A DNA stretch of 21,323 nucleotides from an uncultured Eubacterium sp. (GCA_910584985.1 CAJUDJ010000027.1:1-21323); one strand, 5' to 3'; numbered from the stretch's first letter, positions 13,786-21,323 are shown. Translations and numbers: made by a program. The notes: generated from the letters alone by a model not told the origin.

Positions 13786-14454
13786 ATGAAGAAAATACTG
13801 ATTGTTGACGATGATATAAGCATAGGCAATATGCTGCAGGAAACGCTTGCAGCAGACGGCTATGCCGTTCTGCGTGCCTATTCGGGCACAGAGGCCGTTA
13901 TGCTGCTTGAACATACCGTGCCGGATTTAATTCTGCTTGATCTGATGCTGCCCGGTCTGAGCGGTGAGGAGGTTTTGTCGAAAATTAAGGATATTCCCAT
14001 TATAGTTATCAGTGCAAAGGTGGATGTAAACGATAAGGTTATGCTTTTGATGGACGGCGCAGCCGATTATGTTACAAAGCCGTTCAATATCAGTGAGCTT
14101 AAGGCAAGAATCTGCGTTCAGCTCAGAAATGCAGGGCAAAGGGGTCTTGAAAAAGAACTGATATTTGATGAAATACGGCTGGATACGCAATCACACCTTA
14201 TAACCGTATGTGATTGCGGGGTAAAGCTTACAAGAACGGAATATGCCATTTTAAAGCTGCTGATGAAAAATCCGAAACAGGTAATTGCAAAATCCGTTCT
14301 GCTGGACAGGATCAGCGCCGATACACCCGACTGCACGGAAAGCTCGCTGAAAATTCATATCAGCAATTTAAGAAAAAAGCTACGTGAGGCAAGCGGAAAG
14401 GATTATATAGAAGCGGTCTGGGGAATCGGCTTCAAAATGCGTCAGTTTTCGTGA
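13786..14454 (+). CDS. OmpR-family response regulator
   Basis: A 222-residue DNA-binding regulator. The receiver domain (1-115) has the acidic pair Asp8-Asp9/Asp10, phospho-acceptor Asp52 (LLDLMLPG), Ser76 in VISAK and Lys98 in VTKPF. The C-terminal winged helix (about 125-222) shows LTRTEYAILKLLMKNPKQVI and SSLKIHISNLRKKL, ending in the wing WGIGFKM. The ATG at 13786 is preferred: CGGTGA is 5 bases upstream and MKKILIVDDD is a typical start. Two in-frame ATGs upstream (13747, 13780) are less likely. It is separated by 85 bases from the ABC transporter genes whose kinase is the probable partner, and it probably binds the direct repeats there. Its own promoter is not clear (TTTAAA-17-TAAAAT ends very close to the start). 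Confidence 0.95.
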   Translation: MKKILIVDDDISIGNMLQETLAADGYAVLRAYSGTEAVMLLEHTVPDLILLDLMLPGLSGEEVLSKIKDIPIIVISAKVDVNDKVMLLMDGAADYVTKPFNISELKARICVQLRNAGQRGLEKELIFDEIRLDTQSHLITVCDCGVKLTRTEYAILKLLMKNPKQVIAKSVLLDRISADTPDCTESSLKIHISNLRKKLREASGKDYIEAVWGIGFKMRQFS

Positions 14455-14512
14455 TTTTTACAGATTCTTTACGATTTTCTTAACCGCTTTCTTAATCTCT
14501 GTGGTGTAGGAT
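14454..14512 (+). promoter_or_regulatory. Phased direct repeats and -10 upstream of the ABC genes
   Basis: Four copies of a TTCTTTAC/TTCTTAAC-like unit end at about 14461, 14472, 14484 and 14496, giving an 11-12-base pitch, one helical turn. This is the layout bound by OmpR-type regulators. They end just upstream of TAGGAT (14507-14512), a weak -10 that has no proper -35 at the right distance, as expected for an activated promoter. Transcription would start about 20 bases before the strong AAAGGAGG of the ATPase gene. Confidence 0.6.
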
Positions 14513-14539
14513 AAAGCAAATCATAAAGGAGGTACTCTT

Positions 14540-15454
14540 ATGGAATATGTTTTAAAAACAGATGCCCTGTGCAAAAATTACAGGCACTTCAAGGCATTGA
14601 ACAATCTTTCCATGTCTGTTCCCAAAGGTGCAATTTACGGCTTTGTGGGAAAGAACGGCGCGGGCAAAACCACGCTGATCCGCTTGATTTGCGGGCTTCA
14701 GGATGCTTCGTCAGGCAGCTATACGCTTTATGGCGTAAAAAATACGGATAAAAATATCGCAAAGGCACGCAGAAGAATGGGCGCAGTGGTGGAAACGCCG
14801 TCCATCTATCTGGATATGACGGCCGAAGAAAATCTGAAAATGCAGTATCGCATTCTCGGTCTGCCCGATTTCAGCGGAATAAATGAAATTCTGAAGCTGG
14901 TTGGGCTTGAAAACACAGGCAGAAAAAAAGCAAAGCATTTTTCGCTCGGTATGCGGCAAAGGCTCGGCATTGCCGTGGCACTTGCAGGCGATCCTGATTT
15001 TCTGGTGCTGGATGAGCCTGTGAACGGGCTTGACCCGCAGGGGATTATTGAAATCAGAGAGCTTATTCTGAAGCTGAACAGGGAAAGGCAGATAACCGTG
15101 CTGATCTCCAGTCATATTTTAGATGAGCTTTCACGCCTTGCCACGCATTACGGCTTTATTGACAGCGGCAGAATTATTAAGGAAATCAGTGCGCAGGAGC
15201 TTGAAGCAGCATGCCGAAAGTGCATGCGTGTTGAGGTTTCAAACACAGCGCAGCTGGCAACGGTGCTGGATAAAATACATGTTGAATACAAAATCGTTTC
15301 CGCTTCGGCGGCAGATATTTATGCCAAAGCGAATATAGCACAGCTTGCAAAAACTCTTTCTGCTGTGGGCTGTGATCTGATTTCTGCTTCGGAACGGGAC
15401 GAAAGCCTTGAAAGCTATTATGTAAATCTGATAGGAGGCGGAAAAAATGAATAA
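14540..15454 (+). CDS. ABC transporter ATP-binding protein, BcrA type
   Basis: A 304-residue ATPase. Motifs: Walker A GKNGAGKT (37-44), Q-loop and the VVETPSIYLDMTAEENL region, signature FSLGMRQRLG (the SLGMRQR variant typical of BcrA/lantibiotic-immunity ATPases), Walker B FLVLDEPVNGLDP, H-loop ISSHIL and a C-terminal accessory domain of about 90 residues (TAQLATVLDKIHVEYKI onwards). With the downstream permease it should form an exporter that removes a peptide antibiotic or similar compound from the membrane; the substrate is inferred only from family. AAAGGAGG is 8 bases before the ATG. The permease gene starts inside its stop (ATGAATAA). Confidence 0.92.
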   Translation: MEYVLKTDALCKNYRHFKALNNLSMSVPKGAIYGFVGKNGAGKTTLIRLICGLQDASSGSYTLYGVKNTDKNIAKARRRMGAVVETPSIYLDMTAEENLKMQYRILGLPDFSGINEILKLVGLENTGRKKAKHFSLGMRQRLGIAVALAGDPDFLVLDEPVNGLDPQGIIEIRELILKLNRERQITVLISSHILDELSRLATHYGFIDSGRIIKEISAQELEAACRKCMRVEVSNTAQLATVLDKIHVEYKIVSASAADIYAKANIAQLAKTLSAVGCDLISASERDESLESYYVNLIGGGKNE

Positions 15455-16286
15455 ACTGCTTTCTGCAAATTTCCGAAGAATGAAAAGGGATGTTGATTTA
15501 TGGATTGTTTCCGCTGCTGTTTTTGTTATCTGTGCTCTTGAAGCGATAGATGCGGCACGGCAGAATGAGATGCTGGAAAGTGCGGTTGCGAAAGAAACGC
15601 TTAACGGAATTCTTTTTGAATTTATTCCATTTCTTTCCGTTGTTTTGGCAATATTTATTACACTTTTTATCGGAAAAGAATATGGCTTCGGAACAATCAG
15701 AAACAAGCTGTCGGTGGGGCATACGCGTATAAATATTTATTTTTCAAATTTTATTTCTGCACTTGCCGGATCGCTTATTATTTATCTGCTTATGCTTGGC
15801 GGTGTGCTTGCCGCAGGAATTCCGATTCTGGGCGGCTGGCAGGGTGATGCAAAAAAACTGCTTTTTTCTGTTCTGATTGGCGCTTTTTCGGTAATGGCAA
15901 TGGTTGCTGTTTTCACAATGTTCAGTATGCTTTCGTCCAACAGGGCGGTAACGGCTGTTTCGGCAATGGTGTTTGGCCTTGCTCTGGTGATTTTTGCAAG
16001 CACAATCTACAATGGACTTGCCGCACCTGAAATGGCAAGCAATATGGAACTGACCGCAGCGGGTGTGGTGCAGGCAGCGGAACCGCAGCCCAATCCGTTT
16101 TATATAGGCGGTGTTCAGCGAAAGGTATATGAATTTCTGCTGCAGTTTCTGCCGACAGGGCAGGGTATTCTGCTTGCCAATGAGGAAATCACCCACCCTG
16201 TGCTGAATCTGATTTATTCGGCGGTTTTGACTGTTACTATAAACATCTGCGGCATATTTGCATTCAAGAAAAAAGAAATAAAATAA
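15447..16286 (+). CDS. ABC-2-type transporter permease
   Basis: A 279-residue membrane protein with about six hydrophobic segments (near 18-36, 57-76, 100-125, 138-160, 166-190 and 252-274), and a long extracytoplasmic loop between the last two (about 190-250). The cytoplasmic GKEYGFGTIRNKLSVGHTR (76-94) is the coupling-helix motif of ABC-2 permeases in the BcrB/ABC-2 group. AGGAGG lies 8 bases upstream of its ATG, inside the ATPase gene, with an 8-base overlap. It is the membrane half of the exporter and is followed 12 bases later by the sensor kinase. Confidence 0.88.
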   Translation: MNKLLSANFRRMKRDVDLWIVSAAVFVICALEAIDAARQNEMLESAVAKETLNGILFEFIPFLSVVLAIFITLFIGKEYGFGTIRNKLSVGHTRINIYFSNFISALAGSLIIYLLMLGGVLAAGIPILGGWQGDAKKLLFSVLIGAFSVMAMVAVFTMFSMLSSNRAVTAVSAMVFGLALVIFASTIYNGLAAPEMASNMELTAAGVVQAAEPQPNPFYIGGVQRKVYEFLLQFLPTGQGILLANEEITHPVLNLIYSAVLTVTINICGIFAFKKKEIK

Positions 16287-16298
16287 GGAGCATTCTGT

Positions 16299-17204
16299 AT
16301 GGTTTGGCTGTGGGCAGCAATCGGCATTGCCGTAATCATTATAACGGTATTAATTATGAAAATTTATCTGCTGAAAAAATCGGCGGCAGAAATGGAAACG
16401 GCATTTTCTGAAAGTCTGCAAACCGATACGAATGTGCTGATTGATATTTCTTCGCGGGATAAGCATATGCGTTCGCTTGCCGCAGGCATAAATAAACAGC
16501 TTCGTATGCTCAGAAAAGAACGGCACAGATTTCAGCAGGGAGATACAGAACTGAAAAATGCTGTTACCAATATATCGCATGACCTCCGTACGCCGCTTAC
16601 GGCAATATGCGGTTATCTGGATTTGTTGGAAACACAGGAAAAATCAGAAGAAGCCGAAAGGTATTTAACCATTATCCGTGAACGGTGCACACTGCTGACT
16701 CAGCTTACAGAGGAGCTGTTCCGATATTCGGTTATTCTTACATCCGGGGAAGAACTGAAAACAGAAAATATACTGATGAATAATGTGCTTGAAGAAAGCG
16801 TGGCAGCCTTTTATGCCACGCTTGTTGCACATAAAATAATGCCTGAAATTGTTCTGCCTGAAAAAAAGGTGATATGCAGGGCAGATTATGCGGCTGTTTT
16901 ACGCATATTTTCAAATCTTCTGAGCAATGCAGTTAAATACAGCAGCGGTGATTTAAACATAACGCTTAAGGAAACCGGCGAAATCTTATTTGAGAACACA
17001 GCTGATGGGCTTGATAAGGTGCAGGCGAGCAGACTGTTTGATCGCTTTTATACGGTTGAAGCCGCAAGGCATTCCACCGGACTGGGTCTTTCCATCACGC
17101 GTGCACTGGCAAAGCAGATGGGCGGAAATGTTTTGGCAGTGTATCATAACGGAAAACTTCGTATTTCTGTTCTTCTGCCGTTGGCGGAAAACGCCTTACA
17201 CTGA
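16299..17204 (+). CDS. Sensor histidine kinase with minimal sensor region
   Basis: A 301-residue kinase. One hydrophobic segment (about 3-25) is followed by a cytoplasmic linker (residues 26-85), with no extracytoplasmic domain. The H-box is NISHDLRTPLTAICGYL with His94. The ATPase part shows the N-box LRIFSNLLSNAVKYS, a degenerate D-box ENTADGLD, FDRFY and the G2 box HSTGLGLSITRALAKQMGG. With no sensor domain it cannot detect a ligand outside the cell alone and probably reports transporter state, as in BceS-like and BcrA-linked systems. AAGGAG is 8 bases before the ATG. It closes the RR-ABC-permease-kinase unit and should phosphorylate Asp52 of the regulator upstream. Confidence 0.93.
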   Translation: MVWLWAAIGIAVIIITVLIMKIYLLKKSAAEMETAFSESLQTDTNVLIDISSRDKHMRSLAAGINKQLRMLRKERHRFQQGDTELKNAVTNISHDLRTPLTAICGYLDLLETQEKSEEAERYLTIIRERCTLLTQLTEELFRYSVILTSGEELKTENILMNNVLEESVAAFYATLVAHKIMPEIVLPEKKVICRADYAAVLRIFSNLLSNAVKYSSGDLNITLKETGEILFENTADGLDKVQASRLFDRFYTVEAARHSTGLGLSITRALAKQMGGNVLAVYHNGKLRISVLLPLAENALH

Positions 17205-17220
17205 TACAAAAAATGTTAAA

Positions 17221-17269
17221 ACCCCTTTCTATTTTCATACGGATATGTTAAAATAAAAGAAAAAGGGGT
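17221..17269 (+). other. Inverted repeat covering the DUF2804 ribosome binding site
   Basis: ACCCCTTT (17221-17228) pairs perfectly with AAAGGGGT (17262-17269), the Shine-Dalgarno of the next gene, across a 33-base loop that contains a -10-like TAAAAT (17249-17254). A transcript read through from the kinase would contain both arms; one started from the local -10 would lack the 5' arm. Regulation is inferred. Confidence 0.35.
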
Positions 17270-17275
17270 AATTTT

Positions 17276-18316
17276 ATGCAGCATGAAATCACTGCGAAGC
17301 AAAGGCTTCTTGATTCAAACGGAAATATTGCTGAACCCGGCTATGCCAAAAAGCTTTTCTGGCAGTACAGCAGGGAGGATATTAAGGCGCCCAAAATGCG
17401 CATTAAGGAATGGGATTATTATTACATAGGCAATCAGGATTATGCGCTTTGCCTTACGCTTGCAGATGCAGGCTATGTAAGCAGCCTTTCGGTTTCCCAT
17501 CTGGAATTCGGAGATAATCCAGTTCAGACAAATGATTCCGAGCTTGGCTTTTTCCCGCTCGGGAAGCTTAAGCTGCCTGCCACAAGCGAAATCGGAAATG
17601 TGCATGCAGAGGTGGGCACACTGGATATGTATTTTGATAATGACGGCACGGTGCGTCATCTCTACGGCTCTTATGACAATTACTGCAACAGTAAGAAAGC
17701 ACTTATTTTTGATATTACTTTAACGGACTTTCCCGAAGAAAGCATGGTTATTGCAACACCTTTTGACAAGGATAAGCATTTTTACTATAATCAGAAAATC
17801 AACTGTATGCGTGCTGATGGCTATTTTGAATTTAATGGCAGGCGGTATGAATTCAATAGGGAAAACGGCTCGCTTGCCACGCTGGACTGGGGCAGGGGCG
17901 TCTGGACCTATGATAATACCTGGTATTGGGGCTCCGGGCAGACGGTGCTTGAAAGCGGCGATGTTTTCGGCTTCAATATAGGCTACGGTTTCGGCAACAC
18001 ATCGGCAGCAAGCGAAAATATGCTGTTCTATAACGGAAAAGCACATAAGCTTGAGGATATTACCTTCAATATCCCAATGGAAAACGGTGAATATAAATAT
18101 ATGCAGCCATGGACCTTTACTTCGTCTGACGGCAGATTTGAAATGACCTTTAAACCGGTTATAGACAGACAGGCACCTGTGAATTTGAAGATGATCTGCA
18201 TGATTCCGCATCAGGTGTTCGGTCTGATGTCCGGCACGGCAGTGCTTGATGACGGCACAGAGATTAAAATTAAAGACAGGCTTGTGTTTGCAGAGCGTGT
18301 GCACAATAAATGGTAA
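17276..18316 (+). CDS. DUF2804 family protein
   Basis: A 346-residue soluble protein of the DUF2804 family, about the usual length. Recognised by ITAKQRLLDSNGNIAEPGYA at the N-terminus, the IKAPKMRIKEWDYYYIG block (36-52) and the strongly aromatic DWGRGVWTYDNTWYWGSG (204-221). It is beta-rich, resembling hydroxyneurosporene-synthase/AttH-type lipocalin-like folds; no enzymatic residues are established, so no function is assigned. AAAAAGGGG precedes the ATG by 7 bases. It follows the kinase by 71 bases and is closed by a bidirectional terminator. Confidence 0.88.
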   Translation: MQHEITAKQRLLDSNGNIAEPGYAKKLFWQYSREDIKAPKMRIKEWDYYYIGNQDYALCLTLADAGYVSSLSVSHLEFGDNPVQTNDSELGFFPLGKLKLPATSEIGNVHAEVGTLDMYFDNDGTVRHLYGSYDNYCNSKKALIFDITLTDFPEESMVIATPFDKDKHFYYNQKINCMRADGYFEFNGRRYEFNRENGSLATLDWGRGVWTYDNTWYWGSGQTVLESGDVFGFNIGYGFGNTSAASENMLFYNGKAHKLEDITFNIPMENGEYKYMQPWTFTSSDGRFEMTFKPVIDRQAPVNLKMICMIPHQVFGLMSGTAVLDDGTEIKIKDRLVFAERVHNKW

Positions 18317-18326
18317 AAAGAATATA

Positions 18327-18363
18327 AAAAAGCGGATAGCAGGGTGCCTGTTATCCGCTTTTT
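18327..18363. terminator. Bidirectional terminator between converging genes
   Basis: A 17-bp stem (18327-18343 with 18347-18363, one G-T pair) with a 3-base loop has AAAAA on the left arm and TTTTT on the right. It can end both the DUF2804 transcript and the acyl-CoA synthetase transcript that converges from the right. Confidence 0.9.
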
Positions 18364-18376
18364 GTTATATTTGATT

Positions 18377-20056
18377 TTAGTTGAGAACCTTGAAATCAAC
18401 CTTGCCAACCTTTGTTCTGGGAAGCTCATCTATGAAAACAACTTCCTTCGGAACAGACCATTTTGAAAGGTTCTGATTGCCAAACTGTTTGATTTTGCTG
18501 ATAAGCTCTGCTTCATCGTCATGTGCAAACTTCTTGTTTTTCACAACGAAAAGCTTAAGCATGGTTTTTCCGCCGTTTTCCTTGCCGATAACGCAGCAGT
18601 CATAAATCTCTGCCATTGCACGGTAGGTTTCTTCAATAAAGGACGGATAAACAAGATAGCCGCTGATTTTATAAACTCTCTTCAGACGCTGACGATAATA
18701 AATATCGCCGCGTTCATCAATAAAGCACATATCTCCTGTATGAAGCCATACTCTGCCGTCTTCATGCTCAACAAGCATTTTGGCGGTTTCTTCGGGATCG
18801 TTCCAATAGCCCTGCATAAGCGTAGGCGCATAGATGCAGAGTTCGCCGTCTTCACCCTCACATTTTTCGGTTGTGCCGGGCTTAACCGTCATGGCTTCAA
18901 CATTGTAGCACGGAACACCGATGCAACCCTGCGGGGCTTCACGGCGCGGATCGGTGAAGGTGCAGACCGTAACACATTCCGTTAAGCCGTAGCCGGAAAC
19001 AAAATGCACTCTTGCGCCGTTTTCTTTCAGAAGCCTATCCATTTTCTCTGTAAGGGAATAGGGAACAACATCTCCGCCGGAGCCGATAAGCTTCATTGTG
19101 CTCATATCAACACCTTTGAGATAGCCTGCCTTGTAAACCTTTTCAAAGAAATCAGGCACACCGAAAATGTAGTTAAGATGATATTTTTTAACCGCATCGC
19201 TGCACATTTTTGCATCAAAAGCAGGGAACAGAGCCTGTGCCATACCAACGCACATGGAAACATGCATGCAAAGCGCAAAGCCGAATCCATGGAACACGGG
19301 AAGGGCAGTAAGCATGCCGTCATGATCCTGATCCACTTTCATATTCATAACCTGTTCCACAACATCAACAAGCTCATAGGAAAGATTATTGATTGCTTCT
19401 GATGTAAGCATAACACCTTTCGGATTGCCGGTTGTGCCGCCTGTCATCATAATTGCCGCGGTTGCCTGCGGATCATCAGCTGTTTCCGGAACGCCGTTTT
19501 CGCTGATGTAAGCTTCGCCCTCTTTAATGAAATCTGCAAAATCAATCAGCTTTTTAACATTGGTTGCCGGAGCAGTTTTTCCCTTTATTTTCTTTTTGTA
19601 TGTAAGATTTGCGGCAACGCCGAACAGAGATTTCGGGAAATACTGTGCGGTTCGGCATTTGATAACGGTTAAATCGGGATTTTCCGCAAATGCCTTTTCG
19701 GAGACATCAAAGCAGAAAGCATATTTTGCGCCAACCAGATTAATGGTGTAATCTGCTTCGGATTTAACGGAAAGCGGATGCAGCATAGATGCAACGGCAC
19801 CGATTTTATTTACTGCATAAACTGCGGCAACACACTGCGGCATATTCGGAAGACAGATAACAACTCTGTCTCCCTTTTTAACACCGTTTGCAGCAAGCGC
19901 TGCGGCGCATTTATCAATCATATCGGATGTTTCATTCCAGCTGAGTGTGTTGTGATAATAGTAAAGGCAGGGATGATCTCCTCTTTCCTTTACTGAATTT
20001 TCAAACTGCTGATACATGGTTGTTTTTACATTGTATTTTGTTGTGTATTCAATCAT
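18377..20056 (-). CDS. AMP-forming acyl-CoA synthetase
   Basis: A 559-residue adenylate-forming enzyme that activates a carboxylic acid with ATP and joins it to CoA. Motifs: P-loop MTGGTTGNPKGV (204-215; the usual Ser/Thr-Ser-Gly start reads T-G-G), FHGFGFALCMH, VSGYGLTEC (A5), LHTGDMCFIDERGDIYYRQRLKRVYKISG (A7-A8, here given as positions about 458-486) and the C-terminal catalytic lysine Lys552 in PRTKVGKVD. Substrate class cannot be told; the long N-terminal part resembles long-chain fatty acid ligases. GGAG lies 7 bases before the ATG. It is a single-gene unit with its own promoter and a shared terminator. Confidence 0.92.
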   Translation of the reverse strand: MIEYTTKYNVKTTMYQQFENSVKERGDHPCLYYYHNTLSWNETSDMIDKCAAALAANGVKKGDRVVICLPNMPQCVAAVYAVNKIGAVASMLHPLSVKSEADYTINLVGAKYAFCFDVSEKAFAENPDLTVIKCRTAQYFPKSLFGVAANLTYKKKIKGKTAPATNVKKLIDFADFIKEGEAYISENGVPETADDPQATAAIMMTGGTTGNPKGVMLTSEAINNLSYELVDVVEQVMNMKVDQDHDGMLTALPVFHGFGFALCMHVSMCVGMAQALFPAFDAKMCSDAVKKYHLNYIFGVPDFFEKVYKAGYLKGVDMSTMKLIGSGGDVVPYSLTEKMDRLLKENGARVHFVSGYGLTECVTVCTFTDPRREAPQGCIGVPCYNVEAMTVKPGTTEKCEGEDGELCIYAPTLMQGYWNDPEETAKMLVEHEDGRVWLHTGDMCFIDERGDIYYRQRLKRVYKISGYLVYPSFIEETYRAMAEIYDCCVIGKENGGKTMLKLFVVKNKKFAHDDEAELISKIKQFGNQNLSKWSVPKEVVFIDELPRTKVGKVDFKVLN

Positions 20057-20087
20057 AAGAAAGCTCCATTTCTAAATTTTCGTTACT

Positions 20088-20116
20088 ATTTTATATAAAA
20101 TGTAAAAAACTTTCAA
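20088..20116 (-). promoter_or_regulatory. Promoter of the acyl-CoA synthetase gene
   Basis: On the minus strand TTGAAA (20116-20111), 17 bases, TAAAAT (20093-20088). The start would be near 20081, about 25 bases before the ATG at 20056. Confidence 0.65.
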
Positions 20117-20184
20117 GCAGACGGTATAAATCTTTATCAATTGTTTATCTTTTATTATATGTCTGTTAATATTTTCAGTTGTAA

Positions 20185-20212
20185 TTGACTTTTTTCGGCC
20201 TTGTGGTATTAT
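20185..20212 (+). promoter_or_regulatory. Promoter of the YjdF-like/Rrf2 genes
   Basis: TTGACT (20185-20190), 16 bases, TATTAT (20207-20212). It is divergent from the acyl-CoA synthetase promoter, about 70 bases apart. Confidence 0.75.
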
Positions 20213-20246
20213 ATTACATATATTATTCGGAAAGATTAAATTTATT

Positions 20247-20927
20247 ATGGCTTATAAAATAAAAAAAGATCCTATAAACAAAATACCGAAAGCGCAGCTT
20301 GCATTCTGGATAGTTGTAAGAATTTCTATGATCATTTGTGCTGCCTATTCTTTTATAAACGGCGATTTGGTTATGGGCTTTGAATCCTTATTCTGCTTTA
20401 TTTTTACGCATTTGTGGGATATGTTTCAGATTTTCGGCAATGGTTCGTTTATTGAAGAAGTGCCGCCGCTTTCACAGACTCTGCTGAATGTCATTATTTT
20501 TATCGGCATCGTTATCGGTTCTTATTTCGGGGTATTTGATTCGGTTTCGTGGTTTGATAATTTTATGCATGTGCTTTCAGGTTTTGTCTGTGCTTCTTTC
20601 GGTTATGACTTTGCGTGTATTATTCAGCGCAAAAAAGGGCAGTGTGCGGCTACTCTTGCAGCTATTTTTGCGCTTATGTTTGCACTTTCCATTGCCGTAA
20701 GCTGGGAATTTTATGAATTTCTTATGGATACACTTCACGGTACAAATCTTCAGCTTGCCAAGGAAGGACCCGAAACGGCAATGTTTGATCTGGCAAAGTA
20801 CCGTGGTGAATACGGCTATATCGGCCTTGTGGATACCATGGTGGATATGATGATGAATGCAGCAGGCGGCATTATCGGTATGATATTTATGATTATTCTG
20901 CGCAATAAAAAGAAGAAAAGCGTTTGA
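20247..20927 (+). CDS. YjdF/DUF2238-like membrane protein
   Basis: A 226-residue integral membrane protein with about six hydrophobic segments (near 17-36, 43-60, 79-98, 106-126, 135-153 and 203-219). Conserved polar residues lie at membrane borders: SWFDNFMHVLSGF (Asp104, His108), SWEFYEF (Trp153, Glu154, Glu157) and VDTMVDMMMNAAGG (Asp196, Asp200). This D..H / WE / DxxxD set matches the YjdF (DUF2238) family of unknown function and looks like a metal or catalytic site, which is inference. The Shine-Dalgarno GGAAAG is about 12 bases away and weak. The Rrf2 gene follows after 19 bases. Confidence 0.78.
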   Translation: MAYKIKKDPINKIPKAQLAFWIVVRISMIICAAYSFINGDLVMGFESLFCFIFTHLWDMFQIFGNGSFIEEVPPLSQTLLNVIIFIGIVIGSYFGVFDSVSWFDNFMHVLSGFVCASFGYDFACIIQRKKGQCAATLAAIFALMFALSIAVSWEFYEFLMDTLHGTNLQLAKEGPETAMFDLAKYRGEYGYIGLVDTMVDMMMNAAGGIIGMIFMIILRNKKKKSV

Positions 20928-20946
20928 ATTCAAAGAGGTGAAAGGT

Positions 20947-21323
20947 TTGAAAATATCCACAAAGGGAAGATATGCACTGCGGCTGATGCTGGATCTTGCA
21001 ATTCATAATACAGGTGAAAATGTTTCCATTAAAATGATTTCAGAGCGTCAGGGAATCAGCATAAAATATCTTGAACAGATTATTTCTATGCTGAACAGAG
21101 CAGGCTTTGTGAAAAGTGAAAGGGGATCGGGCGGCGGTTACCGTCTTGCCAGAAGACCCGAAGAATACACCGTGGGCATGATACTCCGATTAACGGAAGG
21201 AAGCCTTGCACCTGTGGCTTGTGTGGAGGAGGAGCAGAAGTGCCCGCGCTTTCATGCATGTGCCACTAATCTTGTCTGGGAACGGCTGAATTATGCCATC
21301 AATGATGTGGTGGACAGCTTAAC
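20947..21323 (+). CDS. Rrf2-family regulator with three cysteines, 3' end missing
   Basis: Only the first 125 codons are in the window. The winged helix opens with the classic Rrf2 start KISTKGRYALRLMLDLA, then SIKMISERQGISIKYLEQI (recognition helix) and the wing SERGSGGGYRLAR (about 58-70). Three cysteines follow in C-x6-C-x5-C spacing (PVACVEEEQKCPRFHACA), close to the C-x5-C-x5-C iron-sulfur ligands of IscR, so an Fe-S sensing role is plausible. The start is TTG at 20947: AAAGAGGTG ends 6 bases before it and the protein then begins exactly where family members do. An in-frame GTG at 20938 overlaps that binding site. It is co-transcribed with the YjdF-like gene. Confidence 0.93.
   Translation, partial: MKISTKGRYALRLMLDLAIHNTGENVSIKMISERQGISIKYLEQIISMLNRAGFVKSERGSGGGYRLARRPEEYTVGMILRLTEGSLAPVACVEEEQKCPRFHACATNLVWERLNYAINDVVDSL

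Noticed and set aside
1..21323. CRISPR array, prophage or insertion sequence
   Set aside because: No regularly spaced repeats, transposase, integrase or phage structural gene is present; the only mobile-type signs are the rpsI end duplication and one short palindromic repeat.

Overview
The window looks like the chromosome of a low-to-moderate-GC, anaerobe-type Firmicute, most likely a gut Clostridia member (Oscillospirales/Ruminococcaceae-like). The grounds are strong AAGGAGG-type ribosome binding sites, TTGACA/TATAAT promoters with 17-base spacers, a T-box riboswitch, a two-gene SUF-like minimal (SmsCB) iron-sulfur system, a methionine synthase whose reactivation domain is a separate gene, and a small CPxxx/TQLGD-type protein (DUF6774-like) typical of Clostridia. 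The taxonomic placement is inference.

Layout. 1-192: the 5' part of a tRNA-Pro(UGG) on the minus strand with its promoter and a hairpin-rich leader. 272-2724 (+): a compact three-gene unit made of an unrecognised beta-repeat protein, an ECF sigma factor and an alpha/beta-hydrolase, closed by an intrinsic terminator. A dispersed-type palindromic repeat follows. 2826-5149 (-): trpBA alone, behind a T-box leader with a UGG (Trp) specifier. 5233-10876 (-): a tightly overlapping operon of small protein, metF, MetH-reactivation-domain gene, metH, smsC and smsB, so that one-carbon/methionine synthesis is translationally coupled to Fe-S cluster assembly. 10978-11954 (+): rplM-rpsI with promoter and terminator. 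The last 33 bases spanning the end of rpsI are repeated exactly 174 bases downstream. 12108-13725 (+): a Nudix hydrolase and two GNAT acetyltransferases. 13786-17204 (+): a response regulator, a BcrA-type ABC ATPase, a permease and a sensor kinase with almost no sensor domain, with four phased direct repeats upstream of the ATPase gene. 17276-18316 (+): a DUF2804 protein. 18377-20056 (-): an AMP-forming acyl-CoA synthetase. 20185-21323 (+): a YjdF-like membrane protein and the start of an Rrf2 regulator with three cysteines, which runs off the window.

How the parts work together. MetF makes 5-methyl-THF, MetH uses it to methylate homocysteine, and the separate reactivation protein presumably re-methylates oxidised cobalamin with S-adenosylmethionine. 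SmsC/SmsB are read from the same message. The trpBA unit should respond to uncharged tRNA-Trp. The kinase/regulator/ABC cluster resembles peptide-antibiotic detoxification modules. The most notable items are the metF-to-smsB coupling, the rpsI 3'-end duplication that looks like an integration scar, the unrecognised sigma-factor cassette, and the use of the same ATGAATAA stop/start overlap at three unrelated gene junctions.
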